Source: Pseudobdellovibrionaceae bacterium (GTDB lineage: Bacteria > Bdellovibrionota > Bdellovibrionia > Bdellovibrionales > UBA1609). Taken from it: DNA of 64,000 bases. Shown piece after piece: positions 8,782-18,093 of the stretch (its first letter is position 1; each line of letters opens with the position of its first letter). The notes below the pieces were generated by a model. That model saw only the letters and a list, made by a program, of their open reading frames with translations. It did no database searches and was not told where the DNA came from. The stretch is taken from the NCBI GenBank assembly GCA_023898385.1, contig CP060220.1, positions 1,488,001 to 1,552,000 on the forward strand, given 5' to 3'. The translations under genes were made by a program, and so were the position numbers.

Positions 8782-9102
8782 GAGATGTTGGTTGATCATT
8801 GCCACAATGTTTTCTTTGGGCTGGTTTCCGACCACTTGGTCAACCACTTCGCCACCTTTAAAAAGAATCATTGTGGGGATACCGCGAATGCCGTAACGGC
8901 TTGGGGCACTGGGGTTTTCGTCCACGTTCAGTTTAACCACTTTCATTTTGCCGACCATTTCCCCAGAGATCTCTTCCAACTTAGGACCAAGGGCTCGGCA
9001 AGGACCACACCACTCTGCCCAAAAGTCTACGAGTACAGGCTGATCTGAATTAAGAACGGCAGTTTCAAAATTGGCATCGGTTACGGCTTCTGGTTTGCTC
9101 AT
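8779..9102 (-). CDS. trxA: Thioredoxin
   Basis: The 107-residue protein is a standard thioredoxin, a cytoplasmic disulfide reductase for proteins such as ribonucleotide reductase. The active site is WCGPC (residues 31-35), the cis-proline lies in RGIPTM, and GNQPKENI is near the C-terminus. I chose the ATG at 9102 because GGAGAAAA precedes it; an upstream in-frame start would add nine residues with no support. It is divergent from the response-regulator gene at 9272, with 169 bp between. Its stop codon falls in a dispersed repeat. Confidence 0.95.
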   Translation of the reverse strand: MSKPEAVTDANFETAVLNSDQPVLVDFWAEWCGPCRALGPKLEEISGEMVGKMKVVKLNVDENPSAPSRYGIRGIPTMILFKGGEVVDQVVGNQPKENIVAMINQHL

Positions 9103-9271
9103 TTTTTCTCCATGGATAATCAACAACAAGGCCCCAAAAATATCAGATCCGCCGGGGGCTGTCGATGGCTTCTCTGCCCTATGCCCACCTTACGCGTCGC
9201 ACCACCCCGACTCTGGGCCAGGTTTTCTGGCCATCACCTCAGATTTTTTAAGCCTCTACCGATAAAGAATT

Positions 9272-11218
9272 ATGCAGAAAAAAGACATCCAGATCTTAAT
9301 AGTTGATGATGATGAAACCATGGGCAAGGCCATGAAAGCCGCTTTGGAACGAGAGGGTTATTCGGCCACCATGGTTTCCAGCTCCAATGAAGCCCTGTCG
9401 CTTTTTAAAGTGCATGACTATCGTGCGGTGATTTCTGATTGCATGCTTCCCCGCATTGACGGCGTAAAGTTGATGGAACAAATGCGCGCCAGCGCGATGA
9501 ACGAATTCTACCTGGTTTTAGTCAGCGGTATTTACAAAAATCGCGACTACATTCGAGAAGCCACGGCCCGCACCAACGCTCAGCTTTTTTTAACGAAGCC
9601 GTTTGATCTTGAAGAGCTCACTACAAAGATCAACGAACATTTCGCTGGCGAAATTGACACCGAAAGAACTCCCCTGCAGAAACTTCTCACCCTCGCCACC
9701 CCTTCCCGAGGCGACAGACAGCGGGCCCTGAGCGAAACAGAAAATATTCACGGATATGAGCTGCCATTTGTGTATTCAAATATCGCACAATCAGACCTTT
9801 CCGGCGTTTTGACTCTCTCTGCTGAGGGGCGAGATGATGAAAAAATTTACTTTTCAAAGGGCAAGATTTTTCGAGTTCATATCAATGACAAAGAATCTTA
9901 TTTTGGAGTTCTCCTTATTGAAAAAGGCTTTACCACTCCTGCCGAAGTGGAAGCGGGACTGGCCTTAAGCGATAGCTCCAAACCCATTGGCAAAAGACTT
10001 GTGGATATTAACTCATTAAGCCCTCACGCGATTCAAGTTATTCAAATGGAACAAATGATGATTCGCCTCAGTAAAACAGTGCAAGACACTCACTTGACTA
10101 TGTCGTTTGAAACTCAACCCGTAACGGTTGAAGAAGCTTACCTTGAGTCCACGCAGGTGTATCCATTGCTCAGCGATTGGGTGGCGTCTAAAATCTCTTT
10201 AGATTGGCTGAAATCCACTTACCTGACTTGGCTTGACTTTACTATTGCACCTGGACCGAACTCGGCCTCGATGGCAAGTTTGTCGCAACTTCATGTGGCG
10301 CAAAACACTCCCGGCATTGTCGAACAGCTCAAGGGCCAGCCCACAGTGCAAGAACTTTTTGAAAACACCGGTGCCAATGAAGAAGATGTGTATCGAAGCC
10401 TACACCTACTTCTCATTTCCGGCGCTATAAGCCTGGGACGAGCTGCGCAGAATCAGTCAGATTTTCAAAGAAGACTGCAACGGGTTCTACGCGTACAAAA
10501 AGACATTGAAGGCAAAAACCATTTTGAAGTGCTTGGCCTTAGTCAACAAGCTCGACCGAATGAAATCAACAGGGCCTACCATGACCTTGCAAAGGCGTTA
10601 CATCCGGATAAGGTACCACTGCATGCGCCTGATGAACTTCGTAAAGTCACCGAGGATGTATTTGCTCGCATTAACAGTGCTTATAATGTGTTAAGCGACC
10701 AAAAAGGTCGTTTAAATTATCTAAAAGAGCTTGAGCACGGCAAAGTTGAAGAGGCCCTAGCTGCCGAAGAAAACTTCAATAAAGCCTATCGATCACTTAT
10801 CTCTGGAAAATATCGCAAAGCCTACGAACGATTTAAGGAAGTGCATGCAATGAAGGGACACCGCGCCGACGTCCCTGCGTTTTTGGTATGGTCTGGAGTC
10901 AAAGCCGGAGGCGGACAGAAGAACCCCGTGGCTTGGGAAGAAAAAATGACTAAACTATTAAGCCAAGTGCCCCCAGAAGATCGTCATGCTGTGCCCTACT
11001 ATATGGCCCGAGGCATGTACCATTCATTTATGGGCAACTTCGATAAAAGCTACAAATACTTTAAAAATGCCCTCGCGCAAGACCCCAACAATATTGCCAT
11101 TAAGAGAGAACTCGCATCTCTTAAAAGTGCCGCCAGTCAACGCAAACAAAAAGGCGCTCTTTCTGGTGATTTTTCTTCAGTGGTGACAAAGTTTTTTAGA
11201 GGCAAAAAATCGAGTTAG
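9272..11218 (+). CDS. Response regulator with DUF4388-like, DnaJ and TPR regions
   Basis: The 648-residue protein begins with a full receiver domain: acidic VDDDE at 11-15, phosphoacceptor D56 in ISDCMLPRID and lysine in FLTKPFD near 109. A DUF4388/PATAN-like region follows (about 165-280; SGVLTLSAEGRDDEKIYFSK). A J-domain with HPD at about 444-446 comes next, and the tail has TPR-like helices (about 500-620). A receiver tied to a J-domain suggests phosphorylation-controlled recruitment of DnaK. No histidine kinase is adjacent. The 3' end overlaps the convergent gene at 11215 by four bases. Domains are clear; the pathway is unknown. Confidence 0.85.
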   Translation: MQKKDIQILIVDDDETMGKAMKAALEREGYSATMVSSSNEALSLFKVHDYRAVISDCMLPRIDGVKLMEQMRASAMNEFYLVLVSGIYKNRDYIREATARTNAQLFLTKPFDLEELTTKINEHFAGEIDTERTPLQKLLTLATPSRGDRQRALSETENIHGYELPFVYSNIAQSDLSGVLTLSAEGRDDEKIYFSKGKIFRVHINDKESYFGVLLIEKGFTTPAEVEAGLALSDSSKPIGKRLVDINSLSPHAIQVIQMEQMMIRLSKTVQDTHLTMSFETQPVTVEEAYLESTQVYPLLSDWVASKISLDWLKSTYLTWLDFTIAPGPNSASMASLSQLHVAQNTPGIVEQLKGQPTVQELFENTGANEEDVYRSLHLLLISGAISLGRAAQNQSDFQRRLQRVLRVQKDIEGKNHFEVLGLSQQARPNEINRAYHDLAKALHPDKVPLHAPDELRKVTEDVFARINSAYNVLSDQKGRLNYLKELEHGKVEEALAAEENFNKAYRSLISGKYRKAYERFKEVHAMKGHRADVPAFLVWSGVKAGGGQKNPVAWEEKMTKLLSQVPPEDRHAVPYYMARGMYHSFMGNFDKSYKYFKNALAQDPNNIAIKRELASLKSAASQRKQKGALSGDFSSVVTKFFRGKKSS

Positions 11219-12201
11219 TTTTTCTTGAAAAGGGCTTTCACAAAATCCTGTCTGGATTTTTCAAATTCTCCGTTCTTGTCTTCGATTTTTTCAGATCTTA
11301 TCTTTTTGTTAAAGGCAATAATCGCCTTTCTATCGAAATGCTCTGAACTATCAATGGGAGCTTTATCTTTTAGATACTGAGTGAAGCGCTCTCGCCGTTG
11401 TTCACCGGACAAAACTGACACGGGCGCATGGGGTCCATCTCCCTGCCCTGACACCGCCGTTGAGGTTGAATTTTTAGATTCACCCCGAATGTGAATTTTA
11501 TCAGGACTGTTGCTTTGGCCACCACCCACATAGTCAGAAGACGATTCGCCATCACTAGCAAAAGTGCCCTGCACATAAATTGAGTCATCCTCTTTGCGGG
11601 ATTCTTTTGCGGAGCCAACGGTGACATTGTCATCTACAATCTCACCGCCCCCACGCACATAAATTCGATCGGAATCACCACGAGATGTTCCTGACCCTTC
11701 TGCCCCTGATGCAAGTGGATCGCCTTCCGCATCATCGGCAAACACACTGCCTGAAGCTACGGCGTTTGCCTGCGAGTCGGTTTCAGCTTCCAGGTTTTTT
11801 TGATTTTTAAAGCGACTGTATTTTTCAATGAGCGTATCAGGATTTTGTCCGCCGTGAACAGCCAACACGCCAATTAGTTTTTGGGCGCTCACTGGTGAAT
11901 CCAAAACTTCGTCGATAGATTCTATACCGAACATCTCTTCCGGAATATTGTGTGCCGGTGATCGCAAAAGTATCATTTTCGGTAGGCCATTTCGCTTTTT
12001 GATTTTATTGGCTATTTCAAGGCCATTGATTTTTTTGCCCAGGGCACTTGCAATAATCATTTGTGGATTAAATCCTAAACGGACGGCTTCTAGTTTTTTT
12101 TGCGATTGCAGCCCCTCCACATCTAAACCCAGGCGCTTCAATAGTGTCTCTAAAAACAAAAGTTCGTTGTAATCGTCAATGGCCAGTAATATTCGATACA
12201 T
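11215..12201 (-). CDS. Degenerate receiver-domain protein with disordered tail
   Basis: The 328-residue product opens like a response regulator (MYRILLAIDDYNELLFLETLL). At the usual phosphoacceptor position it reads QMIIASALGKK, so the conserved aspartate is missing and phosphorylation is unlikely. After about residue 130 the sequence is low in complexity and rich in G, S, D and E. It carries repeated DRIYVRGGGE, DSIYVQGTFA and DKIHIRGESK segments. A basic/acidic helical end follows (about 260-328). It is convergent with the receiver-DnaJ gene and may act with it. Function unknown. Confidence 0.7.
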   Translation of the reverse strand: MYRILLAIDDYNELLFLETLLKRLGLDVEGLQSQKKLEAVRLGFNPQMIIASALGKKINGLEIANKIKKRNGLPKMILLRSPAHNIPEEMFGIESIDEVLDSPVSAQKLIGVLAVHGGQNPDTLIEKYSRFKNQKNLEAETDSQANAVASGSVFADDAEGDPLASGAEGSGTSRGDSDRIYVRGGGEIVDDNVTVGSAKESRKEDDSIYVQGTFASDGESSSDYVGGGQSNSPDKIHIRGESKNSTSTAVSGQGDGPHAPVSVLSGEQRRERFTQYLKDKAPIDSSEHFDRKAIIAFNKKIRSEKIEDKNGEFEKSRQDFVKALFKKN

Positions 12202-12298
12202 ACCCCATTATTTGATCACACCGTTAGAGGGTCAAGAGTTGCCAAGACTTCACTTTAAAACTTGTTAAGAGTTAGGCCAACGCCTAGGAGCAAATCAC

Positions 12299-12328
12299 TT
12301 GGACTTACTTAGAAAAAAATAATATACC
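12299..12328 (+). promoter_or_regulatory. Candidate promoter for kdsA
   Basis: TTGGAC at 12299-12304 could be a -35 element, with TATACC at 12323-12328 as -10 (18-bp spacer). The spacer is A/T-rich. This is the only reasonable sigma-70-like pair I saw between the divergent genes. Confidence 0.35.
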
Positions 12329-12357
12329 TGAACAACCTAAAGACTAAAGGTGAGAGA

Positions 12358-12390
12358 ATGAATCTTTCGCCCATGGCGCCAGCCAACTAA
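12358..12390 (+). CDS. Possible 10-codon leader peptide before kdsA
   Basis: An ATG with AAAGGTGAG upstream opens a frame encoding MNLSPMAPAN, then stops 28 bases before the kdsA start. The strong ribosome binding site on such a short frame is the only support. It may be a leader peptide that couples translation into kdsA, or chance. Confidence 0.3.
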   Translation: MNLSPMAPAN

Positions 12391-12418
12391 TGACGCCCCG
12401 AGATAAGGACAAGACAAT

Positions 12419-13321
12419 ATGCAAACGGAACGAATAGAGACCATTGCCCTCCCTGACCGCCAATTCACCGTGGACTCACCACGTGGACCCGTGAAAATGG
12501 GATCTGGACATGATTTGGCACTAATTGCTGGACCCTGCGTCATTGATAGCCGTGAGTTGATCATGAAAACGGCAAAGTCGTTGGTGGAAATTGCGGACCG
12601 ACTGGGTGTGGGACTGATTTTCAAAAGCTCCTATGAAAAAGACAATCGTGGCAGCGAAAAAAACTGGCGAGGCCCTTTGGCAGAAGAAGGATTAAAAATT
12701 TTAGCGGAGGTCCGCAAAGAGTATGGCCTTCCTGTTTTGACCGATATTCATCGAGTGGAAGATGTGAATTGGGTGGCCGAGCACGTGGATGTTTTGCAAA
12801 TTCCAGCCTACATGTGCCAACAAACATCACTGGCCATTGCCTGTGGTGAAACAGGACGGCCTATCAACGTAAAAAAAGGCCAATTTTTAGCACCTGAAAA
12901 CATGAGTGGTGTCGTGAGTAAGATTCAATCCACCGGAAATAAAAATATTTTGTTAACAGAACGCGGGGCTTGTTTTGGCTACAACAGGCTTGTGGCTGAC
13001 ATGCGCTCCATACCAATTATGCAACAACTCGGGACCCCTGTTTGCTTTGATGCTACCCATGTGATTCGTCTCTACGGAATTTCAAGTGCTGACCCCGCCG
13101 GTGGCGAGCCGCGTTTCGTGCCTCACCTTGTCTTGGCGTCCGTGGGCGCAGGCACTGACTCACTATTTATTGAAACTCACCCTGACCCGATGTCGGCAAA
13201 ATGCGACGCGGCCTCGCAACTGAACCTTCAACACTTTGAAAATATGGTAAAAATGGCGCAAGCTGTAAGAAAGGCCATTGGAAGTCCAGAAAATGTTGGG
13301 CAGGTTCACATCGAGGGATAG
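12419..13321 (+). CDS. kdsA: 3-deoxy-8-phosphooctulonate synthase
   Basis: KdsA condenses phosphoenolpyruvate with arabinose 5-phosphate to make Kdo 8-phosphate for the LPS inner core. The 300-residue protein shows the family signatures LIAGPCVIDS, FKSSYEKDNRGS, LPVLTDIH, NVKKGQFLAPENM and ETHPDP. The cysteine in IAGPC, where E. coli KdsA has asparagine, marks the metal-dependent class. The ATG at 12419 has AAGGA upstream. The LptF/G gene follows after two bases, so LPS synthesis and export are probably coupled here. Confidence 0.92.
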   Translation: MQTERIETIALPDRQFTVDSPRGPVKMGSGHDLALIAGPCVIDSRELIMKTAKSLVEIADRLGVGLIFKSSYEKDNRGSEKNWRGPLAEEGLKILAEVRKEYGLPVLTDIHRVEDVNWVAEHVDVLQIPAYMCQQTSLAIACGETGRPINVKKGQFLAPENMSGVVSKIQSTGNKNILLTERGACFGYNRLVADMRSIPIMQQLGTPVCFDATHVIRLYGISSADPAGGEPRFVPHLVLASVGAGTDSLFIETHPDPMSAKCDAASQLNLQHFENMVKMAQAVRKAIGSPENVGQVHIEG

Positions 13322-13323
13322 TT

Positions 13324-14433
13324 TTGTTGAATATTTGGCGAAATCGGCTGGTCACTAAATACATTTTTTTTGAGTTGCTGCCGATTTTTGCCGTGGGCGT
13401 GTTGATTTTTATCAGCATCATTTTGATGTTTGAGTCCCTGCGCTTGTCTGAATATGTCATTGTCCACGGTGCCGACCTTTCGGCCATGCTTCGCATCTTG
13501 TTTTATTTGGCCATTAGTTTTCTACCCGTGATCTTTCCTATGAGCCTGCTGTTTGCCGTTATTCTCACTTACGGGCGCATGAGTGCTGATTCAGAAATTG
13601 TAGCCTTTAAATCCATAGGCCTTTCGATGTCATCCCTGGTCACGCCCGCTCTGCTTCTAGGCCTGATCACCACAGGCCTTTCCGCGCAAACAGCGTTTAG
13701 TATGGCGCCCTGGGGGCATCGACAAATGGAAGTTTTGATTCATGAGCTGGGTGCTGCGAAACCTGAAGCGTCCATTCGTGAAGGGGTGTTCTCTGAGGGA
13801 TTCTATGACCTTGTTGTCTATTCGCAAAAGGTAGATACGAATAGTGGATGGTTAAAGCGGGTTTTTATTTACGATGAACGCGATGCCAATGCGCCCATGA
13901 CAATTATTGCTCGAGAAGGAAAACTCGTTGCCGACCCCGATTCAATCAACAATAGCGCTCTGCTGCGACTGATTGATGGCAGCGTTCACGTCACTCGGGG
14001 CGATATTTATACAAAAGTAGATTTTGAAACCAACGATTTAAAATTATTCACCCCCATTAACATCACTGAAAAAAGCAAGACCCCACTGTCGCTGAATTTA
14101 CAAGAACTCCGCCAGGCCACGTCTGATCCCACTCGTTCTGAAAACGAACGCCGCCTGCTCAACGTTGAGCTTCACCGCCGGTGGGCCATCTCGTTTGCCT
14201 GTTTGATATTGACCCTTGTCGGTGTGGGATTGGGCACTACCACGAATAAAAGATCCGGAAAATCAAGCGGCTTTGTGCTTTCTGTGGGGCTTGTCATGGC
14301 TTACTGGATTTTTTATGCCGGCCTTGAGAGTCTTGCAAAAGGTGGATCAGTTCCTGTAGCTCCAGCGCTGTGGGCTCCCAATTTAATATTTTTAGGAATC
14401 GGCATTTGGGCCTACCGCAGAACCACAGGATAA
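13324..14433 (+). CDS. LPS export permease, LptF/LptG family
   Basis: The 369-residue product is a YjgP/YjgQ family permease, part of the LptB2FG ABC transporter that extracts LPS from the inner membrane. It has three N-terminal membrane segments (about 12-115), a periplasmic jellyroll-like domain (about 125-270) and three C-terminal segments (about 280-365). RMSADSEIVAFKSIGLSM is the family coupling segment. The start is a TTG; GAGGGA, overlapping the kdsA stop, serves as ribosome binding site. Only one of the F/G pair is in the window, so I do not choose between names. Its end overlaps dprA by 42 bp on the other strand. Confidence 0.85.
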   Translation: MLNIWRNRLVTKYIFFELLPIFAVGVLIFISIILMFESLRLSEYVIVHGADLSAMLRILFYLAISFLPVIFPMSLLFAVILTYGRMSADSEIVAFKSIGLSMSSLVTPALLLGLITTGLSAQTAFSMAPWGHRQMEVLIHELGAAKPEASIREGVFSEGFYDLVVYSQKVDTNSGWLKRVFIYDERDANAPMTIIAREGKLVADPDSINNSALLRLIDGSVHVTRGDIYTKVDFETNDLKLFTPINITEKSKTPLSLNLQELRQATSDPTRSENERRLLNVELHRRWAISFACLILTLVGVGLGTTTNKRSGKSSGFVLSVGLVMAYWIFYAGLESLAKGGSVPVAPALWAPNLIFLGIGIWAYRRTTG

Positions 14434-15309
14434 AATCATCGCCAGGTCCTTGTGGTCTCTTACAATGTGCGCCCCATCAAAGATGAGATCGAGGTTTCCC
14501 TGAGAGCCCCCTTGTCCGGGAAAAAAGGGCAACGTGGCAATTTCCCTGTCACACTCAAAAGCTGACCGCGCCGTGATCATAGTTCCGCTGCGACGTCGGG
14601 CCTGCACAACAAAGACTAAACAAGAAAGCGCTGCAATCAATCGATTACGATAGTGAAAGTGTCCCTTGAACATCGGTGAAAAGGGTGAAAACGGACTGAT
14701 CATGGCACCGTCTGTTTCAATCACCGAGGGTACCCAGTTTTTTAATGCAGCCGGATAAATGTTCGATAAACCAGAGGGCAAAAAAACAAGAGTGGGTCGT
14801 TTTTTTCGTATGGATAAACTATGGGCTTTTTGATCCACGCCCATGGCCCCGCCGCTGACAACACCTAAGTCTTCTGAAATATCCAGAAGGCGTGGTATCT
14901 CATGCTCCATCCACATGAGGGCCTCGGGTGATGGCCGACGGCTGCCCACAACGGCAAGGAGAGAGTGCTTTAACCAACAAGGGGATCCAAAGTAACTTAA
15001 AATCAGCGGCGGCCGATCTTGAACCGCCAACGACTCTGGATAGTCGGCCCCACCTAAGACGCTCCAGCGGATATTATTTTGAAGGCACCAATCCAGTTCT
15101 CGTTTGGCCTCTTCAAACCAAAGCGGATTTTCACTCAGCCACGCGCGAAGCTTTGGATCATTCACCTCACGGGTCCACTGATTCGGACATTTTAGATAAT
15201 CTCCGAGGCTTATAAGTTTATAAAAATTTTCTTTATCTATTGAGTGGCCCCGCCAGCTCAGCGTGGCCACTATATCAGTCCATGTGTACATGGAGAAATT
15301 AGGGTGCAA
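14392..15309 (-). CDS. dprA: DNA-processing protein DprA
   Basis: DprA binds incoming single-stranded DNA and loads RecA during natural transformation. The 305-residue protein has the Rossmann-like core: GSRRPSPEAL, VSGGAMGVDQKAH, FLPSGLSNIYP and FHYRNRLIAALS. It also has an N-terminal helical region (about 1-90). The usual C-terminal winged helix seems absent or short. The assigned start is a TTG; an ATG six codons later (MYTWTDIV) is an alternative, and neither has a strong ribosome binding site. The split comEC genes lie 3 kb away, so at least two transformation components are encoded here. Confidence 0.88.
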   Translation of the reverse strand: MHPNFSMYTWTDIVATLSWRGHSIDKENFYKLISLGDYLKCPNQWTREVNDPKLRAWLSENPLWFEEAKRELDWCLQNNIRWSVLGGADYPESLAVQDRPPLILSYFGSPCWLKHSLLAVVGSRRPSPEALMWMEHEIPRLLDISEDLGVVSGGAMGVDQKAHSLSIRKKRPTLVFLPSGLSNIYPAALKNWVPSVIETDGAMISPFSPFSPMFKGHFHYRNRLIAALSCLVFVVQARRRSGTMITARSAFECDREIATLPFFPGQGGSQGNLDLIFDGAHIVRDHKDLAMILSCGSAVGPNADS

Positions 15310-15367
15310 GAAAATGCCAAATCGGAAAAGTCTATTAACTCATCAGCGGCGTCCGGCAGGTCCGGAT

Positions 15368-17440
15368 TTACTCTTCTTCGAATCCCTCCTCTTCAAAGGG
15401 CTCAGAGATTTCATCACCACCTTCTGACGTGCCATCGCCTTCGAAGACTTCGACGTCTTCTTCGTCAGAGCCAAAGCTTCCTGAATCACCATCGAAAGTC
15501 TCCTCAGCCGGCTCAGAAACAGAATCCTCTCCCTGCTGTCCACGTTGAGCTCTGGCTCGCTCCAGAAGTTCTAATGTTTCTGGAGAAAGAGCCTTTGAAT
15601 CGGGAATTTCAATTTTTCCGATGGGCCCAAACCCCGTCACGTCGCCAGTGAGAATATCTGACCAGGCTCTCACAATAATAGCCGTACTTGATGTGGCATT
15701 CACATCCACCACCCGCAGCCAGCCCAAGGGTCGCAAATTTTCTAGCACCTGTGATGTACTGTTTCGTAGCTTTCTATTGGCACGAATAGGCAATATGTCG
15801 CCTCTGGTAAGCCCATCATTTTGTCCTTTATTAAGATAGACCAATGACTCACTGCCAATAATTTTTCGACGATTAGAAAACTGTCCGCCTACAATAAAGG
15901 CCTGCACATCTTTGGTTGGGCCTTTTTCAGTGATTTCAACCGTGCGAATTTCACCCATCAGAACACTACTACCCACTGTCACTGGGTTTACTATTCGTGT
16001 CACCAACGCGCGGAAGGTTTCACCCAGTCTAATTTCTTCTTCACTTTGCGTTCTCTCTGTTAAAACAATTTCACCTTGAATTTCTACAGCATATCCCAAA
16101 TCACCGCCAGCATCTGGGTTGTCAGAAATCAACTGTCCTTGATTTTGGATAACCAGCAATTTGTCGCCCACTTTCGCTTGGCCTTTTCGCATTCGAACAA
16201 ACACATATTGATAGGCGGTGGCCACACGGTTGCCCACTTCCACTTCATGGATAACGCCAATCTCTTCAGGAATCTTTTCTGAAACATAGGCCGTTAGTGG
16301 AATTTCATTTTTTACATCTAAAATTTTGCGACGCCCGTAATCGATGCCAGCATCATCATACTTGCCTGCCCCTGTGACCGTGTCTTGCCACGATGGCAAA
16401 CTCGGTGGCAGCTCCATTACCACAGGCCTTGGTGTAAAAGACGGCGACGGGATTTCTAGTTCTTCTTCCTCCCCACCTACTCCGGGTGCGAAGGCCACCT
16501 CTTGTTCGCCCCCTTCTTCCGCAGCCTGTTCTTCTTCAGTCACTTCTGTGGTGACCTCTTCTTCAGTGGCCTCTGTTACTGTAAAGGCCGGCGCATCATT
16601 GAGATCACCCAGTAAAAATTGAATGCGATGACCTGGTTTAATTAAATGGGGATTTGTGATTTTACCGTTTAACGACCAAACCTTTGGCCAATAGTTACCA
16701 TCTCCAAACAGTGTGGCGCTAATATCCCAAAGCGTGTCTCCATTTTGAATTTCATATATTTCACTTTGTCGTTCTGCCGCCACGGCCGACCACTGCTCCT
16801 GCGGGGTTTCTGACGCGTAGAAGTCCACGAAGATTTGATGTAACTTTGCTTCGTAGGCGAAATTGGGCTCATCATTTACTGGTGGCGCTTGACTGTAAGC
16901 GGGCTCCGCAGGCTCCAGTGGCTCAGCCGCTGGCTCGTCAAACATTGGCGGCTCTGTGGGTTCAGCTAGTTGTTCTTCTCCGCCAGCAGGGCTTTCTTCA
17001 CCTAAAAGCTCATCGGCATTTTGCAACTCAGTATCTTCTTCAAGAGGCTCTACCTCTTCAAATTCAGCGGCAAAGTCATCGCCCCCTTCCTCTTCAGCGG
17101 CAGGCTCTGCCATTTCACCAGTTTCTTCAGACTCAACCACATTCTCTGGCTCGGAGGCCTCATCAGCCCCTTCTCCCACAGCCTCTGCCTCTCCGCCAGA
17201 TTCTTCACTGAATTCAGCAAAGTCTTCTTCCTCATCCCATCCAGAATCTTCACCAGAATCACTGATGTCAGAAATATCAGCCTCGTCACCACTTTCAGAG
17301 AAAACTTCATCAATGTCTTCTTCTTGAGCCCAAGAGGGTGCGCCACCCAATATTACAAAGACGGGGATGCCCAGATTAAAAAGAAGTGGAAAAATTAAAA
17401 GTACATGAGCCAGTCGACTTCTCAGCATAACGTTGAACAT
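15368..17440 (-). CDS. Exported LysM-domain protein with long acidic regions
   Basis: The 690-residue product has a signal peptide ending about residue 38 (APSWAQ). An extremely acidic segment follows (about 39-200; repeats of E, D, S and G with few hydrophobics). One LysM domain (about 226-275; EIQNGDTLWDISATLFGDG) should bind peptidoglycan. A folded part follows (about 360-620), and the tail is again acidic (about 640-690). ATGs at 17440 and a few codons later are both possible. The YbgF-like gene lies just upstream on the same strand. Likely periplasmic and wall-associated; precise role unknown. Confidence 0.8.
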   Translation of the reverse strand: MFNVMLRSRLAHVLLIFPLLFNLGIPVFVILGGAPSWAQEEDIDEVFSESGDEADISDISDSGEDSGWDEEEDFAEFSEESGGEAEAVGEGADEASEPENVVESEETGEMAEPAAEEEGGDDFAAEFEEVEPLEEDTELQNADELLGEESPAGGEEQLAEPTEPPMFDEPAAEPLEPAEPAYSQAPPVNDEPNFAYEAKLHQIFVDFYASETPQEQWSAVAAERQSEIYEIQNGDTLWDISATLFGDGNYWPKVWSLNGKITNPHLIKPGHRIQFLLGDLNDAPAFTVTEATEEEVTTEVTEEEQAAEEGGEQEVAFAPGVGGEEEELEIPSPSFTPRPVVMELPPSLPSWQDTVTGAGKYDDAGIDYGRRKILDVKNEIPLTAYVSEKIPEEIGVIHEVEVGNRVATAYQYVFVRMRKGQAKVGDKLLVIQNQGQLISDNPDAGGDLGYAVEIQGEIVLTERTQSEEEIRLGETFRALVTRIVNPVTVGSSVLMGEIRTVEITEKGPTKDVQAFIVGGQFSNRRKIIGSESLVYLNKGQNDGLTRGDILPIRANRKLRNSTSQVLENLRPLGWLRVVDVNATSSTAIIVRAWSDILTGDVTGFGPIGKIEIPDSKALSPETLELLERARAQRGQQGEDSVSEPAEETFDGDSGSFGSDEEDVEVFEGDGTSEGGDEISEPFEEEGFEEE

Positions 17441-17475
17441 CCTTGTTCCATTCCCGTAAAGGGGTCAAATTCCAA

Positions 17476-18093
17476 TTAACGCAAAAGGCTCATCTGCTTT
17501 TTTGCAACTTCAGCCTCAGGACTTTTTGGATACAACTTCAATACTTCTGCATAAACGTCTGCAGCCCTCTGTGGAAGGTTGAGCTTTTCATAAGCTCGCG
17601 CTTTACCAATCAACGCTGCACTTCTCTTGTTGCCTTTGGGATATTTCTTCACCACTTCGTCAAAATACTTTAACGACTCGCCATAGTCGCCACGTGCAAA
17701 GTTTAGATCTCCCACCAAATAGGCGGAATTATCGGCAAAACTGCTGTTCGGGTATTGGCCGACGAGAGACTGATGCAGATTCTTTAAGGCGTCTTCTTGT
17801 TGACCCCTGTAAGCTTCGATCACTTCTTTATAGAGATCCTTTTCGCTCAATCTTTTTTGCGGTGAAGATGCCGGTGTTGGAACTGCGATACCAAAAACGC
17901 CTGCTTGTTTTCTTAACACGCGATTTTCATCTTTTAATTGATCTAACTCTTGTCGTTGTTTTTTAATGACCGTCGACAATCGGGCCACTTTTTCGGCATA
18001 GCCCTTGGGTGGGGCATCTGTGACACATCCGGCGATTGTCGAGCACACAACCCACATTAACATGCTGCGTGTAAGATTTGTCGACTTCACCAT
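17476..18093 (-). CDS. YbgF/CpoB-like TPR lipoprotein
   Basis: The 205-residue protein has a lipoprotein signal with lipobox STIAGC (cysteine about residue 23). A coiled coil comes next (about 30-70; LSTVIKKQRQELDQLKDENRVLRKQ), then three C-terminal TPR units (about 85-205). These include YLVGDLNFARGDYGESLKYF and ARAYEKLNLPQRAADVY. That order is the layout of CpoB/YbgF, which coordinates Tol-Pal with wall synthesis, although CpoB itself is usually not lipidated. No tol or pal genes are nearby. It precedes the LysM gene by 35 bp and is probably co-transcribed with it. Confidence 0.75.
   Translation of the reverse strand: MVKSTNLTRSMLMWVVCSTIAGCVTDAPPKGYAEKVARLSTVIKKQRQELDQLKDENRVLRKQAGVFGIAVPTPASSPQKRLSEKDLYKEVIEAYRGQQEDALKNLHQSLVGQYPNSSFADNSAYLVGDLNFARGDYGESLKYFDEVVKKYPKGNKRSAALIGKARAYEKLNLPQRAADVYAEVLKLYPKSPEAEVAKKQMSLLR

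Noticed and set aside
15244..17398. Several plus-strand ORFs of 70-130 codons
   Set aside because: They are antisense to the acidic LysM gene and dprA; serine/proline/leucine-rich reads of GAA/GAG-rich coding sequence.
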